From Neomoorella carbonis (GTDB taxonomy: Bacteria > Bacillota > DSM-521 > Neomoorellales > Neomoorellaceae): a DNA stretch of 64,000 nt. Where the stretch lies: positions 1,364,001-1,428,000 of the forward strand of contig NZ_CP136420.1 in NCBI RefSeq assembly GCF_045278715.1, written 5' to 3'. A model generated the notes under the pieces. The model saw nothing but the letters and a program-made list of their open reading frames with translations. It searched no databases and was not told where the DNA came from. The translations under genes and the position numbers were made by a program. Positions 52,484 through 61,356 of this stretch are shown one piece after another; positions within the stretch are counted from its first letter, which is position 1; each line of letters begins with the position of its first letter.

Positions 52484-53476
52484 ATGGCCGTGATAAAGTA
52501 TTTAGCTACACCGGGTGATAGCTGGCAGTTAGTCTTGCACCATAACATATTACAATACGGTTATATAGCTACCGGTGAGCCCATGGCCGGCCTGGAGGAC
52601 TGTACTGCCGTTATTGATCCTGCCGGTCGTTTACATGTAGTGGCAACACTGCTTAATAAACGGTTAATTTATGCCCGCTGGCAGGGTCACCGCTGGGAAA
52701 GTAGTGAGTTGCCGGTAAATGGTTCCGTCCTGGGCTTTGTCCTCGATTCCCGCCGGCAGCCGCACCTCTTATTAGAGGAAGCCAGCAGGTCGGAAATTGT
52801 CCATCTCTACCTTGATGGCAACCGCTGGCAAAGGCAGTTTTTACCTTTTAACCTTACAGCTCCTCCCTTACTATTCAAACCCCTGTTCCTTGGGCGGCTT
52901 TTTTTTGCCGGGCAGGACGCCTCCAGGGAAAGGCAGCTTGTATTTTTAACAATTTTTGATCCTGCCACAGGCTGGCAGGTACCCCGTCCCATCATTGGCG
53001 TAGAACCTGGTAACAAAATTTATGCTTACTATTTTGAGGGATATCTTTACCTGTTATCCTGGCACAGCCGGGAAAAGGACTACTTGCTTTTTTTATACGT
53101 AGTCGATCCGGAAAAAAACACCTTGCGGAGGCTCTGCCCGGGAACAACGGTTGATCTTCCCGATGACCGGCCGGTACTCCTGGCTAAGGAAAAAACCTTG
53201 CTTTTCCTCTGGACATCCAGCAACCGCCTGGCCTTTTGCTTATCCCAGGACGGCGGCAGTACCTGGCCACCACCCCAGAGCGCCTATTTCTTTTTTCCGG
53301 CCCGGATTAAAGCTGTAGAGGGGCCAGATGGCCCCTCCACCAGGCAGGTGGTTTTCACCAAGATCAGCGGTCTGGAGCCGGACTGGCCCCTGGTAATCAA
53401 TTTTGAGCCTCTTTTTTCTTTGTGCAGGGCGGTCCTTGTAAATCCCGACAGCAGGAATACTCTTTTTAAGCAATGA
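52484..53476 (+). CDS. Beta-propeller-like protein of unknown function
   Basis: About 330 residues with repeated blade-like phrases: VIDPAGRLHVVATLLNKRLIYARWQGHRWES, VLDSRRQPHLLLEE, FDPATGWQVPRPI, LSQDGGSTWPPP. These resemble sialidase/BNR-type propellers with Asp-box-like SQDGGSTW. There is no signal peptide. GGGAGG sits immediately upstream, so the start could be GTG 52490. It lies among coat-like genes and convergent with the LysM gene. Confidence 0.6.
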   Translation: MAVIKYLATPGDSWQLVLHHNILQYGYIATGEPMAGLEDCTAVIDPAGRLHVVATLLNKRLIYARWQGHRWESSELPVNGSVLGFVLDSRRQPHLLLEEASRSEIVHLYLDGNRWQRQFLPFNLTAPPLLFKPLFLGRLFFAGQDASRERQLVFLTIFDPATGWQVPRPIIGVEPGNKIYAYYFEGYLYLLSWHSREKDYLLFLYVVDPEKNTLRRLCPGTTVDLPDDRPVLLAKEKTLLFLWTSSNRLAFCLSQDGGSTWPPPQSAYFFFPARIKAVEGPDGPSTRQVVFTKISGLEPDWPLVINFEPLFSLCRAVLVNPDSRNTLFKQ

Positions 53477-53478
53477 TT

Positions 53479-54234
53479 TTAGATAATAAATGGCACCACC
53501 ACACCCAGGAATAAAGGACCAAAGACGAAGGGGAACCTGCGGGCAGCGCCGATTAACAAAACAGGGTCTTTATCCATATCGGAATCCATCATATGATGCC
53601 CCATCATCATATCATGGGCCATAGGCATCATCTCAACTACCCTGAATTCCTCCATCTCCCGGTAGCGAACCATTAAAACGACATGCTCCATACCGAAATG
53701 CCTGGGATCAGGAATCCCCCGGGCAACAACCAGCAACTCCCGTTTTTCTATATCAATGATACCCATGCCCATGGCACCAGGACAATGGTGGGTGGGGTGC
53801 ATCATAAAGCAGTGGCGCCGGGGCATTACGTGAGGCATGATGGGAATGCAAATACGCTGGCCGGGAAAGATCAAATTAGGATCTGTAATTTGCGGGTTGG
53901 CCGCCAGGATCTGATCCACTGTAGTACCGAACATGCGGGCAATGCCGCTTAAAGTATCGCCGGGTTTGACGATATAGACGAAACCGTGCGGGCAGTGTAT
54001 CGCGGGTCTACCCGGAATGCAGAGCACCTGCCCAGGATAAATCAGGTTGGGATCCTGGATCTGGGGATTGGCAGCAATAAGCTCATTCAGGGTTATACCA
54101 AAACGTCGGGCGATAAGATACATAGTGTCGCCGCTTTTAACGGTATAATGGAAGCCATGGGGACATGGGGGCACCATATGCTGGGCTGTCGCCTCACTTA
54201 CAGTTGCCTCAGCTTTCTTGCTTTCGTCGCTCAT
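53479..54234 (-). CDS. Protein with two LysM domains and Met/His-rich tail
   Basis: 251 residues. Two LysM peptidoglycan-binding domains lie at about 27-73 (YTVKSGDTMYLIARRFGIT) and 84-130 (YIVKPGDTLSGIARMFGTT). The C-terminal part carries HCFMMHPTHHCPG and MPMAHDMMMGHHMMDSDMD, a likely metal-binding run. No signal peptide is present, as in SafA-type spore-coat morphogenetic proteins. It is probably a coat or cortex-interface protein. Confidence 0.82.
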   Translation of the reverse strand: MSDESKKAEATVSEATAQHMVPPCPHGFHYTVKSGDTMYLIARRFGITLNELIAANPQIQDPNLIYPGQVLCIPGRPAIHCPHGFVYIVKPGDTLSGIARMFGTTVDQILAANPQITDPNLIFPGQRICIPIMPHVMPRRHCFMMHPTHHCPGAMGMGIIDIEKRELLVVARGIPDPRHFGMEHVVLMVRYREMEEFRVVEMMPMAHDMMMGHHMMDSDMDKDPVLLIGAARRFPFVFGPLFLGVVVPFII

Positions 54235-54306
54235 AAGGCCGGTCTCCTTTCCTTGCGGGCATGATTTGCTAGTATAGGGTATGAAACCGGCCGGTTATTG
54301 GTGACT

Positions 54307-54330
54307 TAAAAAGCGCCCCTATTGGGGCGT
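54307..54330 (-). terminator. Terminator at the end of the deaminase gene
   Basis: The minus strand ACGCCCC-aata-GGGGCGC is followed by TTTTTAAG. The stop codon lies within the hairpin loop. Confidence 0.8.
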
Positions 54331-55752
54331 TAAATTATGAGCGTGGCAACGTTTAGGGTAAGCACAATAATCGGTGCCTGTACGCCTCCCGGCCCGGGCC
54401 AGCATTTCACCTGATATCCGGTTGGCCTGGCGAACGATTTCAGTTTCATCAACCTTCACCAGCCGCCCTTCACGGACTACGACCTCACCGTTAACAATGG
54501 TCGTATCCACCAACTGGCTATCACCGCAGGTAATAATTGCCGCTACCGGATCATGTTGCCCCCCGGCAAACCCCAGTTCCTCAAAGTTAATCAGGATTAT
54601 ATCTGCCGCCATTCCCGGAGCCAGGTAACCAATGTCTTCACGGCCTAAAACTTCAGCGCTGCCGACAGTTGCCAGACGCAAAACTTCTTCTGCTGTCAGG
54701 CCGTTATTACCGTAAGCCAGTTTTTGTAAGAGATAGGCAATACGCATTTCGTTCCACATATTAGAGGAGTCATTACTGGCACTGCCATCCACGGCCAGCC
54801 CCACCCGGGCCCCGGCAGACAGCAGGTCATTCACCCGGCAAATTCCGGATGACAGCTTCATATTGGAAACCGGGCAATGGGCCACCCCGCTTTTCGTCTC
54901 ACCCAGCAGGGCTACCTCGGCATCGCTTAAATGTATGGCATGGGCAAACCATACGTCGGGCCCCAGCCATCCCAGCTCAGCCATGTACTCCACCGGTCGT
55001 CGGCCAAATTTTTCTTTACAGAAGCGTTCTTCATCCAGGGTTTCGGCCAGGTGGGTATGGAGCATGACACCGTACCGGCGCGCCAGGGCGGCACTATCTC
55101 GCATCAGTTCGGGAGTTACAGAAAAAGGTGAACAGGGAGCCAGGGCAATACGGCACATGGCGAAGTGACCAGCCTCATGGTACTTTTGGATCAAGCGCTC
55201 GCTATCAGCTAATATCTCGTCTTCTGTTTGCACCACTTCGTCCGGTGGTAGACCACCCTGACTTTTGCCCAGGGACATGCTGCCCCGGGTGGCATGGAAG
55301 CGGATCCCCAGTTCCCGGGCCGCCTGGATCTCAATATCAATAAGTTCATTCCCCTGCCCGCGGGGAAAGACGTAGTGATGGTCGCTGGAGCAGGTACAGC
55401 CTGTTTTCAGCAATTCCCCCAAGCCCACCAGGGCTCCCAGGCGAACCGCTTCGGGCGTCAGCTCGCGCCAGATTTCGTAAAGGGTCACCAGCCAGGGGAA
55501 CAGGGGTATATCCTGAGTTGCCGGGATATTGCGGGTCAGGGTCTGGTACAGGTGGTGATGGGTATTGATCAGCCCCGGCAGGACAACTTTACCTTGAGCG
55601 TTAATAATTTCGTCGCCCTCGCCGGCGGGCAGGTTGAAGCCAATGGCCTTAATTGCCGGCCCCTCAATTAAAAGATCAGCCTGCCGGTAGCGGCGGCCTT
55701 CGCTATCCAGAGTAATAATCCATTCGGCATTTTTGATAAGTAAAGACATCAA
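54319..55752 (-). CDS. 8-oxoguanine deaminase (amidohydrolase)
   Basis: A 477-residue TIM-barrel amidohydrolase of the TrzA/AtzB group. Metal ligands: INTHHHLYQT (HxH), MLHTHLAETLDEE, VWFAHAIHLSD, LAVDGSASNDSSN. FHATRGSMSLGKSQGGLPPD and LFPWLVTLYEIW match characterised 8-oxoguanine deaminases, which convert 8-oxoguanine to urate. A related substrate such as another purine or triazine cannot be excluded. Cytoplasmic, single gene with its own terminator. Confidence 0.85.
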   Translation of the reverse strand: MMSLLIKNAEWIITLDSEGRRYRQADLLIEGPAIKAIGFNLPAGEGDEIINAQGKVVLPGLINTHHHLYQTLTRNIPATQDIPLFPWLVTLYEIWRELTPEAVRLGALVGLGELLKTGCTCSSDHHYVFPRGQGNELIDIEIQAARELGIRFHATRGSMSLGKSQGGLPPDEVVQTEDEILADSERLIQKYHEAGHFAMCRIALAPCSPFSVTPELMRDSAALARRYGVMLHTHLAETLDEERFCKEKFGRRPVEYMAELGWLGPDVWFAHAIHLSDAEVALLGETKSGVAHCPVSNMKLSSGICRVNDLLSAGARVGLAVDGSASNDSSNMWNEMRIAYLLQKLAYGNNGLTAEEVLRLATVGSAEVLGREDIGYLAPGMAADIILINFEELGFAGGQHDPVAAIITCGDSQLVDTTIVNGEVVVREGRLVKVDETEIVRQANRISGEMLARAGRRTGTDYCAYPKRCHAHNLTPQ

Positions 55753-55829
55753 GATCCTCCCGTCAACCGGGCCAACCCGGTTAAATATAATGATTTATTT
55801 CAGCATACACGTTAATAAAATCACCATTT

Positions 55830-56561
55830 TTAATTACCGCCTCGGACAGGAGTTAAATTTAATTTTGCCAAAAGATTGGCCAAGGCCGCAGCCACTTCGG
55901 CGCGGGTGGCAGCCTGGTCGGGCCGGAAGGTGCCGTCCGGGTAGCCGCTCATAATTCCGGCGGCCATGACCTGGCGAATGGCTGTCTCGGCCCAGTGACC
56001 CTGGATATCGTCGGGCTCCTTTGGCTTCAGGCCCAGGTAAGCGGCCAGGCCGCGAAAAATGGACCGGGCCAGGGCTTGCTGTACTGCGGGCGTGGCCAGT
56101 TGAGCCGCCGTCTCCGGGTTGCTGATAAAACCCATTTCCACCAGAACTGCAGGAGCGTCGGTTTCCCGCAGGATGTAAAAATTCGCCTGGCGAACGCCCC
56201 CGTCCGGCCAGCCGGTGGCCGCCACCACTTCGGCCTGAATCAAACGGGCGAGCTTTTCAGCCTGGCCTCCGGGTGCCAGGATAAAGGTGCTGGCGTAGTT
56301 AGGAGCCGGGGTACCGGCGCTGTTGACGTGCAGGCTGATGACGAGGTCCACCTGTTCCCGGTTGAAAAGGGCCGCCCGGTCAGCCAGGGAAACATCCTGG
56401 TCGCCTGTCCGGGACATCACCACTACTACACCCGCTTCCTGGAGCAACTGCTGCAACGCCAGGCCCACGGCCAGGGTGACGGCCTTTTCCTGGAGGCCGC
56501 CGGCGGCTACGGCCCCGGGGTCGCTACCGCCATGACCGGGATCAATGCCGATTTTGGGCAT
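55830..56561 (-). CDS. N-acetylmuramoyl-L-alanine amidase with SLH domain
   Basis: 243 residues. The amidase_3 domain (1-175) has GIDPGHGGSDPGA, SLHVNSA and PAVLVEMGFISNPE, with zinc ligands and the catalytic glutamate intact. One S-layer homology domain follows (DIQGHWAETAIRQVMAAGIMSGYPDGTFRP). It cuts the peptide from glycan in murein. No export signal is visible, so it may act late in the mother cell or be released by lysis. The ATG at 56561 follows GGGGGTGG. Confidence 0.9.
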   Translation of the reverse strand: MPKIGIDPGHGGSDPGAVAAGGLQEKAVTLAVGLALQQLLQEAGVVVVMSRTGDQDVSLADRAALFNREQVDLVISLHVNSAGTPAPNYASTFILAPGGQAEKLARLIQAEVVAATGWPDGGVRQANFYILRETDAPAVLVEMGFISNPETAAQLATPAVQQALARSIFRGLAAYLGLKPKEPDDIQGHWAETAIRQVMAAGIMSGYPDGTFRPDQAATRAEVAAALANLLAKLNLTPVRGGN

Positions 56562-56641
56562 CAAAACCACCCCCGATTTTAAGATATGCTTTAACGTGAT
56601 CTTAAGCTACGGGGGTGAAACCTGACCAGCAACGTAAATTG

Positions 56642-58075
56642 CTAATTACGCGCCTCCGGATCCTGTTGCCGCCTATTTACCGGCTTCAGGGTACCGGGTT
56701 TCGTCATAGCGGCCGGGGTCAAGATACTTTCCAGTTCGTCCTGCGTTAAAAAACCTTTTTCTAACAGGATTTCTCTAATGGAGCGGTCGGAAGCTTCTGC
56801 TTCCTTTACCACCTCGGTGGCTTTCTCGTAACCGAGATAGGGCAGCAAAGCAGTCACCAGGACGGGGCTCTGCTCCAGTATTTCCCGGCAGCGGCCGGCA
56901 TTAGCGGTTATACCGCTAATACAACCGGTGCGGAAAATCCGGGCCGTCGCCGCCAGCATTTCCAGGGATTCCAGCAAGGCATGGGCGATAAGTGGCGCGA
57001 AAGGATTGAGTTCCAGATGGCCCTGGCTGGCGGCCATGGCGATTACCATGTCGTTGGCCATGACCTGCATGGCAACCTGATGAACCATTTCCGGGATCAC
57101 CGGGTTGACCTTTCCCGGCATGATGGAAGATCCTGCCTGCCGGGGCGGCAGGTTGATTTCCGCCGGCCCGCCTTTGGGACCGGCGGCGAGGAAACGCAGG
57201 TCCCCGGCAATCTTATGCATGGTTACGGCGGCGGCCTTCACCAGGCCGGAAACCTCCACAAAGACGTCCATATTCTGGGTGCCGTCGATCAAATTTTCCG
57301 CCCGGGCCAGACCCAGCCCTGTTAGGCGCCTTAAATAATCATTGACCAGGTAAATGTATTTCAAGGGGGCATTGAGGCCGGTGCCGGTGGCCGTGCCGCC
57401 CAGGTTCACCTGGCGCAGGCGCTCCTCAACCTTGTACAGCCGCCAGCGGTCCCGGGCCACGGCCTGGGCGTAGGCACCGAATTCCTGCCCCAGGGTTACC
57501 GGAACGGCGTCCTGGAGCTCAGTCCGGCCGATTTTAAGTATCCCGGCAAAGGCAGCCTCCTTTTCCTGGAGGGCCTCCTGGAGCCTGGCCAGTTCCTCGG
57601 CCAGGGGCAGTAAAAGGCGGATGGCCGCTATACGCATGGCGGTAGGATAGACATCGTTGGTGGACTGGTGCAGGTTAACGTGGTCATTGGGGTGGATGGT
57701 GGTATAATCACCTTTGGGAAGGCCCAGGATTTCCAGGGCGCGGTTGGCGATTACTTCGTTGACGTTCATATTGGTCGAAGTACCGGCGCCGCCCTGGAAG
57801 GCGTCGAGAAAAAACTGATCGGCCAGTTCACCCCGGGCTACTTCCCGGCAGGCGGCAATAATGGCCTCTCCCTTTTCCCGGGGGAGGTAGCCCAGGTCGA
57901 GGTTGGCCCGGGCGGCCGCCTCTTTGACGGTAGCCAGGGCTTTAATTAGTTCTGGATGGACGTGATGCCGGCTGACCCGGAAATTTTCCGCCGCCCTCAA
58001 AGTATGAATGCCGTAATAAGCGTCGGCGGGCACTTCCCTGATCCCCAGGAGATCGTGTTCCTGGCGGGTAGACAT
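56642..58075 (-). CDS. aspA: Aspartate ammonia-lyase
   Basis: A 477-residue fumarase/aspartase-superfamily enzyme converting aspartate to fumarate and ammonia. The signature loop is GSSIMPGKVNPVIPEMVHQVAMQV, and TSTNMNVNEVIANRA and HPNDHVNLHQSTNDVYPTAMR are also present. The start at 58075 (MSTRQEHDLLG) follows AAGGAAGGG; the frame to 58228 is a non-conserved extension. Aspartase over fumarase is chosen from the N-terminal RQEHDLLGIREVPADAYYGIHTLRA. Confidence 0.9.
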   Translation of the reverse strand: MSTRQEHDLLGIREVPADAYYGIHTLRAAENFRVSRHHVHPELIKALATVKEAAARANLDLGYLPREKGEAIIAACREVARGELADQFFLDAFQGGAGTSTNMNVNEVIANRALEILGLPKGDYTTIHPNDHVNLHQSTNDVYPTAMRIAAIRLLLPLAEELARLQEALQEKEAAFAGILKIGRTELQDAVPVTLGQEFGAYAQAVARDRWRLYKVEERLRQVNLGGTATGTGLNAPLKYIYLVNDYLRRLTGLGLARAENLIDGTQNMDVFVEVSGLVKAAAVTMHKIAGDLRFLAAGPKGGPAEINLPPRQAGSSIMPGKVNPVIPEMVHQVAMQVMANDMVIAMAASQGHLELNPFAPLIAHALLESLEMLAATARIFRTGCISGITANAGRCREILEQSPVLVTALLPYLGYEKATEVVKEAEASDRSIREILLEKGFLTQDELESILTPAAMTKPGTLKPVNRRQQDPEARN

Positions 58076-58239
58076 AGCGCATCCCTTCCTTTGGACTCTA
58101 TTGTAGCAGACCGGGGACGGCCGGCAAATACAGGCATGGAAAAAGCGACCGGCTATCGAAATTGCCGGTCGCCGTGAAAGGGTAGCCAGCACCTGTTGGC
58201 CGGTACCTTTTGCTGGATGCTCCTTCATGGGGCATAGAA

Positions 58240-58551
58240 CTATTTCTGCACGTAGATATGGGCATCCCGGGGGAGGGCCAGGCCGGCAGCTACTTCGACG
58301 GCCTTAACCATGCCGGGGAGTACCGGGCAGGCGGCATGGGGACAATATTGAAAGAATAATCCCCGCAGGCGGCTGTCGCCTTTGAAGCTGATCTCGTCCA
58401 GGGGATTGAGGGTGCCAAGTTCAGCAGCAATCTTCTGGATGTTGGGACAGGTAGTGTTGATGCTCAGGTTGCAGGAAAACATATCCGGTGCTTCCGCCAG
58501 AACTTCGGTGGTAAAACCACAGATGCCGGATTCTACAGTTACTTTAGCCAT
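58240..58551 (-). CDS. DUF6951-like small cysteine-containing protein
   Basis: 103 residues: VTVESGICGFTTEVLAEAPDMFSCNLSINTTCPNIQKIAAEL and later CPHAACPVLPGMVKAVEVAAGLALPRD. Cysteines at about 10, 27, 35, 70 and 75 suggest a metal or cluster site. I associate it with an uncharacterised family seen in anaerobes (DUF6951). It lies downstream of methylglyoxal synthase on the same strand. Confidence 0.65.
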   Translation of the reverse strand: MAKVTVESGICGFTTEVLAEAPDMFSCNLSINTTCPNIQKIAAELGTLNPLDEISFKGDSRLRGLFFQYCPHAACPVLPGMVKAVEVAAGLALPRDAHIYVQK

Positions 58552-58609
58552 AGAAGAACTCCTTTCATTATAGTAATGTTAAAAACCGCCCGACCGCCCG
58601 GGGTGCTTT

Positions 58610-58990
58610 TTACTCTTTTGTTCTGCTCTTTAAATACTCGAGAAAGATAGCTGCCGTAGCCAGGTTCGTGGCCGCCGGAACGTTGTGGACGTCACAAATG
58701 CGCAGGAGGGCGCTGATATCCGGTTCGTGGGGCTGGGGCGTCAGCGGATCCCGCAGGAAAATTACCAGGTCCAGGCGTTTTTTGGCCACCAGGGAACCCA
58801 TTTGCTGGTCTCCCCCCAGGGGCCCGGACATGAGACGGTGGACCTTGAGGCCGGTGCGTTCCATGATCCTGGCACCTGTAGTTCCCGTGGCTACCAGCCG
58901 GTGGTTGGCAAAGATATGTTTATGCTGGTCGACAAAATTGACCAGATCGTCTTTCATGCGGTCGTGGGCTATGAGAGCGATGCGCATCAA
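58610..58990 (-). CDS. mgsA: Methylglyoxal synthase
   Basis: A 126-residue enzyme converting dihydroxyacetone phosphate to methylglyoxal and phosphate. It begins IALIAHDRMKDDLVNFV and has LVATGTTGARIMERTGL, the phosphate-binding SGPLGGDQQMGSLV and FLRDPLTPQPHEPDISALLRICD with the catalytic aspartate. Length is slightly under the E. coli enzyme. It acts as a bypass of lower glycolysis under phosphate limitation. Confidence 0.95.
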   Translation of the reverse strand: MMRIALIAHDRMKDDLVNFVDQHKHIFANHRLVATGTTGARIMERTGLKVHRLMSGPLGGDQQMGSLVAKKRLDLVIFLRDPLTPQPHEPDISALLRICDVHNVPAATNLATAAIFLEYLKSRTKE

Positions 58991-59059
58991 TCTTCCTCCA
59001 TTTTAACAGTTTTTCAGGAAGTTGAATAAATAGATTCGCTAAAAAGCTCTTTTCCCCTT

Positions 59060-59737
59060 CTATTGGCGAAGCTGGCGCCATAGTTCCGGTGGGCAAAGGG
59101 ACTTTAAAGGAACCTCGGCAAAACTAAAGCAGCCGGCAAATGGGGTCGGCTCCCAGTCATGGCGGTGCACACCTGCCGGTACCGCCGGCTGCAAAGAAAG
59201 CCAGGAACGCACCAGTTCATCTTCCCCGCGGTTGATAACGATTTCCCGTAATATTCTGGCCCGCCGGGTGCGGGGGCAGCAAAAATAGGTGCGGCAGATG
59301 AGGGGCCGGTATTTGTACAGGCGGCAACGACGACGGTACGGTTCTAAAAAAATACAGTAGCCTTCGGCGTCAGTCCGCAAAGTAATATCTACCACCCGCC
59401 CCTTCACCCGGACCTGGCAATATTCCTCCAGCATTTCCGGGAGGGAAAACCTTTTACCAGTAAGCTCCTCCAGTCCCTGCTGCAATACCTGCAGGTCGAT
59501 GCTGGTCAGGGGCAGACGACCGCCGCAGCAGTGATCACAACCCTGGCAAGCGCCGTTGGTATAGGGCCGGTAAAGGAGAGCCGGGTCGAGTCCTTCTACG
59601 GCGGTAATATAGTCAGCTACGCTGGCCTCGGGAGATAAAACCCGCAGATCATAACCTCGCTTGCCGTTGACCTGCCAGTAACGCACCTGAACGGGGTTCT
59701 GTCCTTGTTTTGCGAGCAATTGACAACCTCCTGCCAA
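59060..59737 (-). CDS. YkgJ-family cysteine cluster protein
   Basis: 225 residues with CQGCDHCCGGRLPLTSID near residue 63 and a later CIFLEPYRRRCRLYKYRPLICRTYFC segment. This is the zinc/iron-chelating CxxCxxxxC arrangement of the YkgJ/Fe-S oxidoreductase-like family. It probably binds a metal or Fe-S cluster, and its function is unknown. It is 8 bp downstream of hydF, so a link to cluster maturation is possible. Confidence 0.8.
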   Translation of the reverse strand: MAGGCQLLAKQGQNPVQVRYWQVNGKRGYDLRVLSPEASVADYITAVEGLDPALLYRPYTNGACQGCDHCCGGRLPLTSIDLQVLQQGLEELTGKRFSLPEMLEEYCQVRVKGRVVDITLRTDAEGYCIFLEPYRRRCRLYKYRPLICRTYFCCPRTRRARILREIVINRGEDELVRSWLSLQPAVPAGVHRHDWEPTPFAGCFSFAEVPLKSLCPPELWRQLRQ

Positions 59738-59745
59738 TTATATTT

Positions 59746-61005
59746 TTACTCTTCTTCCCGCCATTCCATCAGGGCCAGGGGGAAGGGCTCCAGGGCCCGT
59801 TCCAGGACGCCGTGGATAAAAGCCAGGAGGACGCCGTAATTAACTATTGGCACGCCGGCTTCCCTGGCCAGCTGGATGCGGTAGAGCATTTCCCGGCGGT
59901 TGATCATGCAGCCGCCGCAGTGAATTATCACCTTGTAACTGGCCACATCTTCCGGGAAACCAGTGCCGGAATACCAGGAAAACTGCAGCTCACCGCCCAC
60001 GTACTGTCGCAGCCAGCGGGGTATCTGCACTTTACCGATGTCATCAGCCTGGCGGTGATGGGTGCAGGCCTCGGCGATGAGAACCCTGTCTCCAGGTTGT
60101 AATTTTTTTATAGCCTTTACTCCTCGTACCATCTCCACCAGGTCGCCTTTATAGCGGGCAAATAAAATGGAAAAGGAAGTCATCCAGACGCCGGGCGGCG
60201 TGTCGGCCGCCACCTTCAGGAAAGCCTGGGAATCAGTAATAACAATCTTCGGAGGCGGGATCTTCGCCAGGGCCAGTTTCAGTTCCCGCTCTTTTACCAC
60301 CAGGCCCATGGCGTCGTGATCCAGCAAGTCCCGCAGTGTCTGAACCTGGGGCAGGATAAGGCGCCCCTTCGGTGCCGCCAGGTCGATGGGGATCACCAGG
60401 ACAGCCATTTCTCCGGGCCCCACCAGATCGGCAACAATATAGGGCTCCTCAAAGTCGGCGGGAGCGGCTTTAATCAACTCCCCTTTCAACTCTTCGATCC
60501 CCTGGCGGGTCAGGGCGCTGACCGGCAGGACCCGCTGTCCCAGTTTTTTTTCCAGGTCCGGCAATAGTTCCCGGCCGCCCCGGTCGATTTTATTCAGCAC
60601 TATCACCCGGGGCAGGTTTTGTTCCTTCAGCCGCTGCAGTAGTTCCAGCTCATAAGGCCCCACCCCGGCGTCCGGGTCCAGGACCAGGATGGCCAGGTCG
60701 GTGCGTCGCAGGACTTCCATGGTCTTTTTAACCCTTAAAGCACCCAGCTCGCCCACGTCATCAATTCCGGCCGTGTCGATGAGCACAACAGGTCCCAGAG
60801 GTAAAATTTCCATGGATTTAAGGACCGGGTCTGTTGTCGTACCGGGAACGCTGGAGACTACGGCCAGTTCCTGGTTGGTCAGGGCGTTGATTAAACTGGA
60901 CTTGCCGGCATTGCGGCGGCCAAAGATAGCAATATGCAAGCGATTGCCCCTTGGTGTTGCTTCCACAGCTGCTTCACCTCCACGTACAGCAGTGCTTCGC
61001 TTCAA
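59746..61005 (-). CDS. hydF: [FeFe]-hydrogenase H-cluster maturation GTPase HydF
   Basis: 419 residues. The N-terminal GTPase has G1 GRRNAGKSSLIN, G3 DTAGIDD and NKID. The C-terminal cluster ligands are CTHHRQADD and, about 50 residues on, HCGGCM, matching the HydF CxH...HCxxC pattern. It is the scaffold on which HydE and HydG build the 2Fe subcluster. hydE and hydG are not in the window. Its presence implies [FeFe]-hydrogenases in this organism. Confidence 0.95.
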   Translation of the reverse strand: MKRSTAVRGGEAAVEATPRGNRLHIAIFGRRNAGKSSLINALTNQELAVVSSVPGTTTDPVLKSMEILPLGPVVLIDTAGIDDVGELGALRVKKTMEVLRRTDLAILVLDPDAGVGPYELELLQRLKEQNLPRVIVLNKIDRGGRELLPDLEKKLGQRVLPVSALTRQGIEELKGELIKAAPADFEEPYIVADLVGPGEMAVLVIPIDLAAPKGRLILPQVQTLRDLLDHDAMGLVVKERELKLALAKIPPPKIVITDSQAFLKVAADTPPGVWMTSFSILFARYKGDLVEMVRGVKAIKKLQPGDRVLIAEACTHHRQADDIGKVQIPRWLRQYVGGELQFSWYSGTGFPEDVASYKVIIHCGGCMINRREMLYRIQLAREAGVPIVNYGVLLAFIHGVLERALEPFPLALMEWREEE

Positions 61006-61048
61006 CGAAAAACGCTTTGCCGGGGTGCCGGCCCGGAAATTTTCCCAG

Positions 61049-61073
61049 TAAAAAACGGGAGTTTATCTCCCGT
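61049..61073 (-). terminator. Terminator of the tat operon
   Basis: The minus strand ACGGGAG-ataaa-CTCCCGT is followed by TTTTTAC. It lies 14 bp after the tatA stop. Confidence 0.88.
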
Positions 61074-61086
61074 AGCGCACCACTCT

Positions 61087-61317
61087 TTAACTGGTCTGTT
61101 TAGCGGCCTTCTCTTTAGCGGTATTGCTGTCGCCTTCCTCGATTTTGACCGCTTCTTTGATTTCCTCGGTTACGGAATTGGTAGCATTTTTAAATTCCCT
61201 GATACCCTTCCCCAGGGCGCGACCTACCTCGGGCAGCTTGCCGGGGCCAAAAATAATCAACGCCAGCACTAAAATCAAGATTAATTCAGGAGCTCCCAGA
61301 CCGAACATCCTTCTCAC
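61087..61317 (-). CDS. tatA: Twin-arginine translocase TatA/E subunit
   Basis: 76 residues: one N-terminal membrane helix (PELILILVLALIIFGPGKLPE), the FGPGKLPE hinge, then an amphipathic helix GRALGKGIREFKNA and a charged tail. With TatC upstream it forms a minimal Tat system for export of folded proteins. No tatB gene is seen, as is usual in Firmicutes. Confidence 0.94.
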   Translation of the reverse strand: MRRMFGLGAPELILILVLALIIFGPGKLPEVGRALGKGIREFKNATNSVTEEIKEAVKIEEGDSNTAKEKAAKQTS

Positions 61318-61356
61318 CTCCTGTTAAGATTTATTGTACACCTGTTTTTTTTAAAT

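Noticed and set aside
58076..58228. Upstream extension of aspartate ammonia-lyase
   Set aside because: Not family-like, and the internal ATG at 58075 has a good ribosome binding site.
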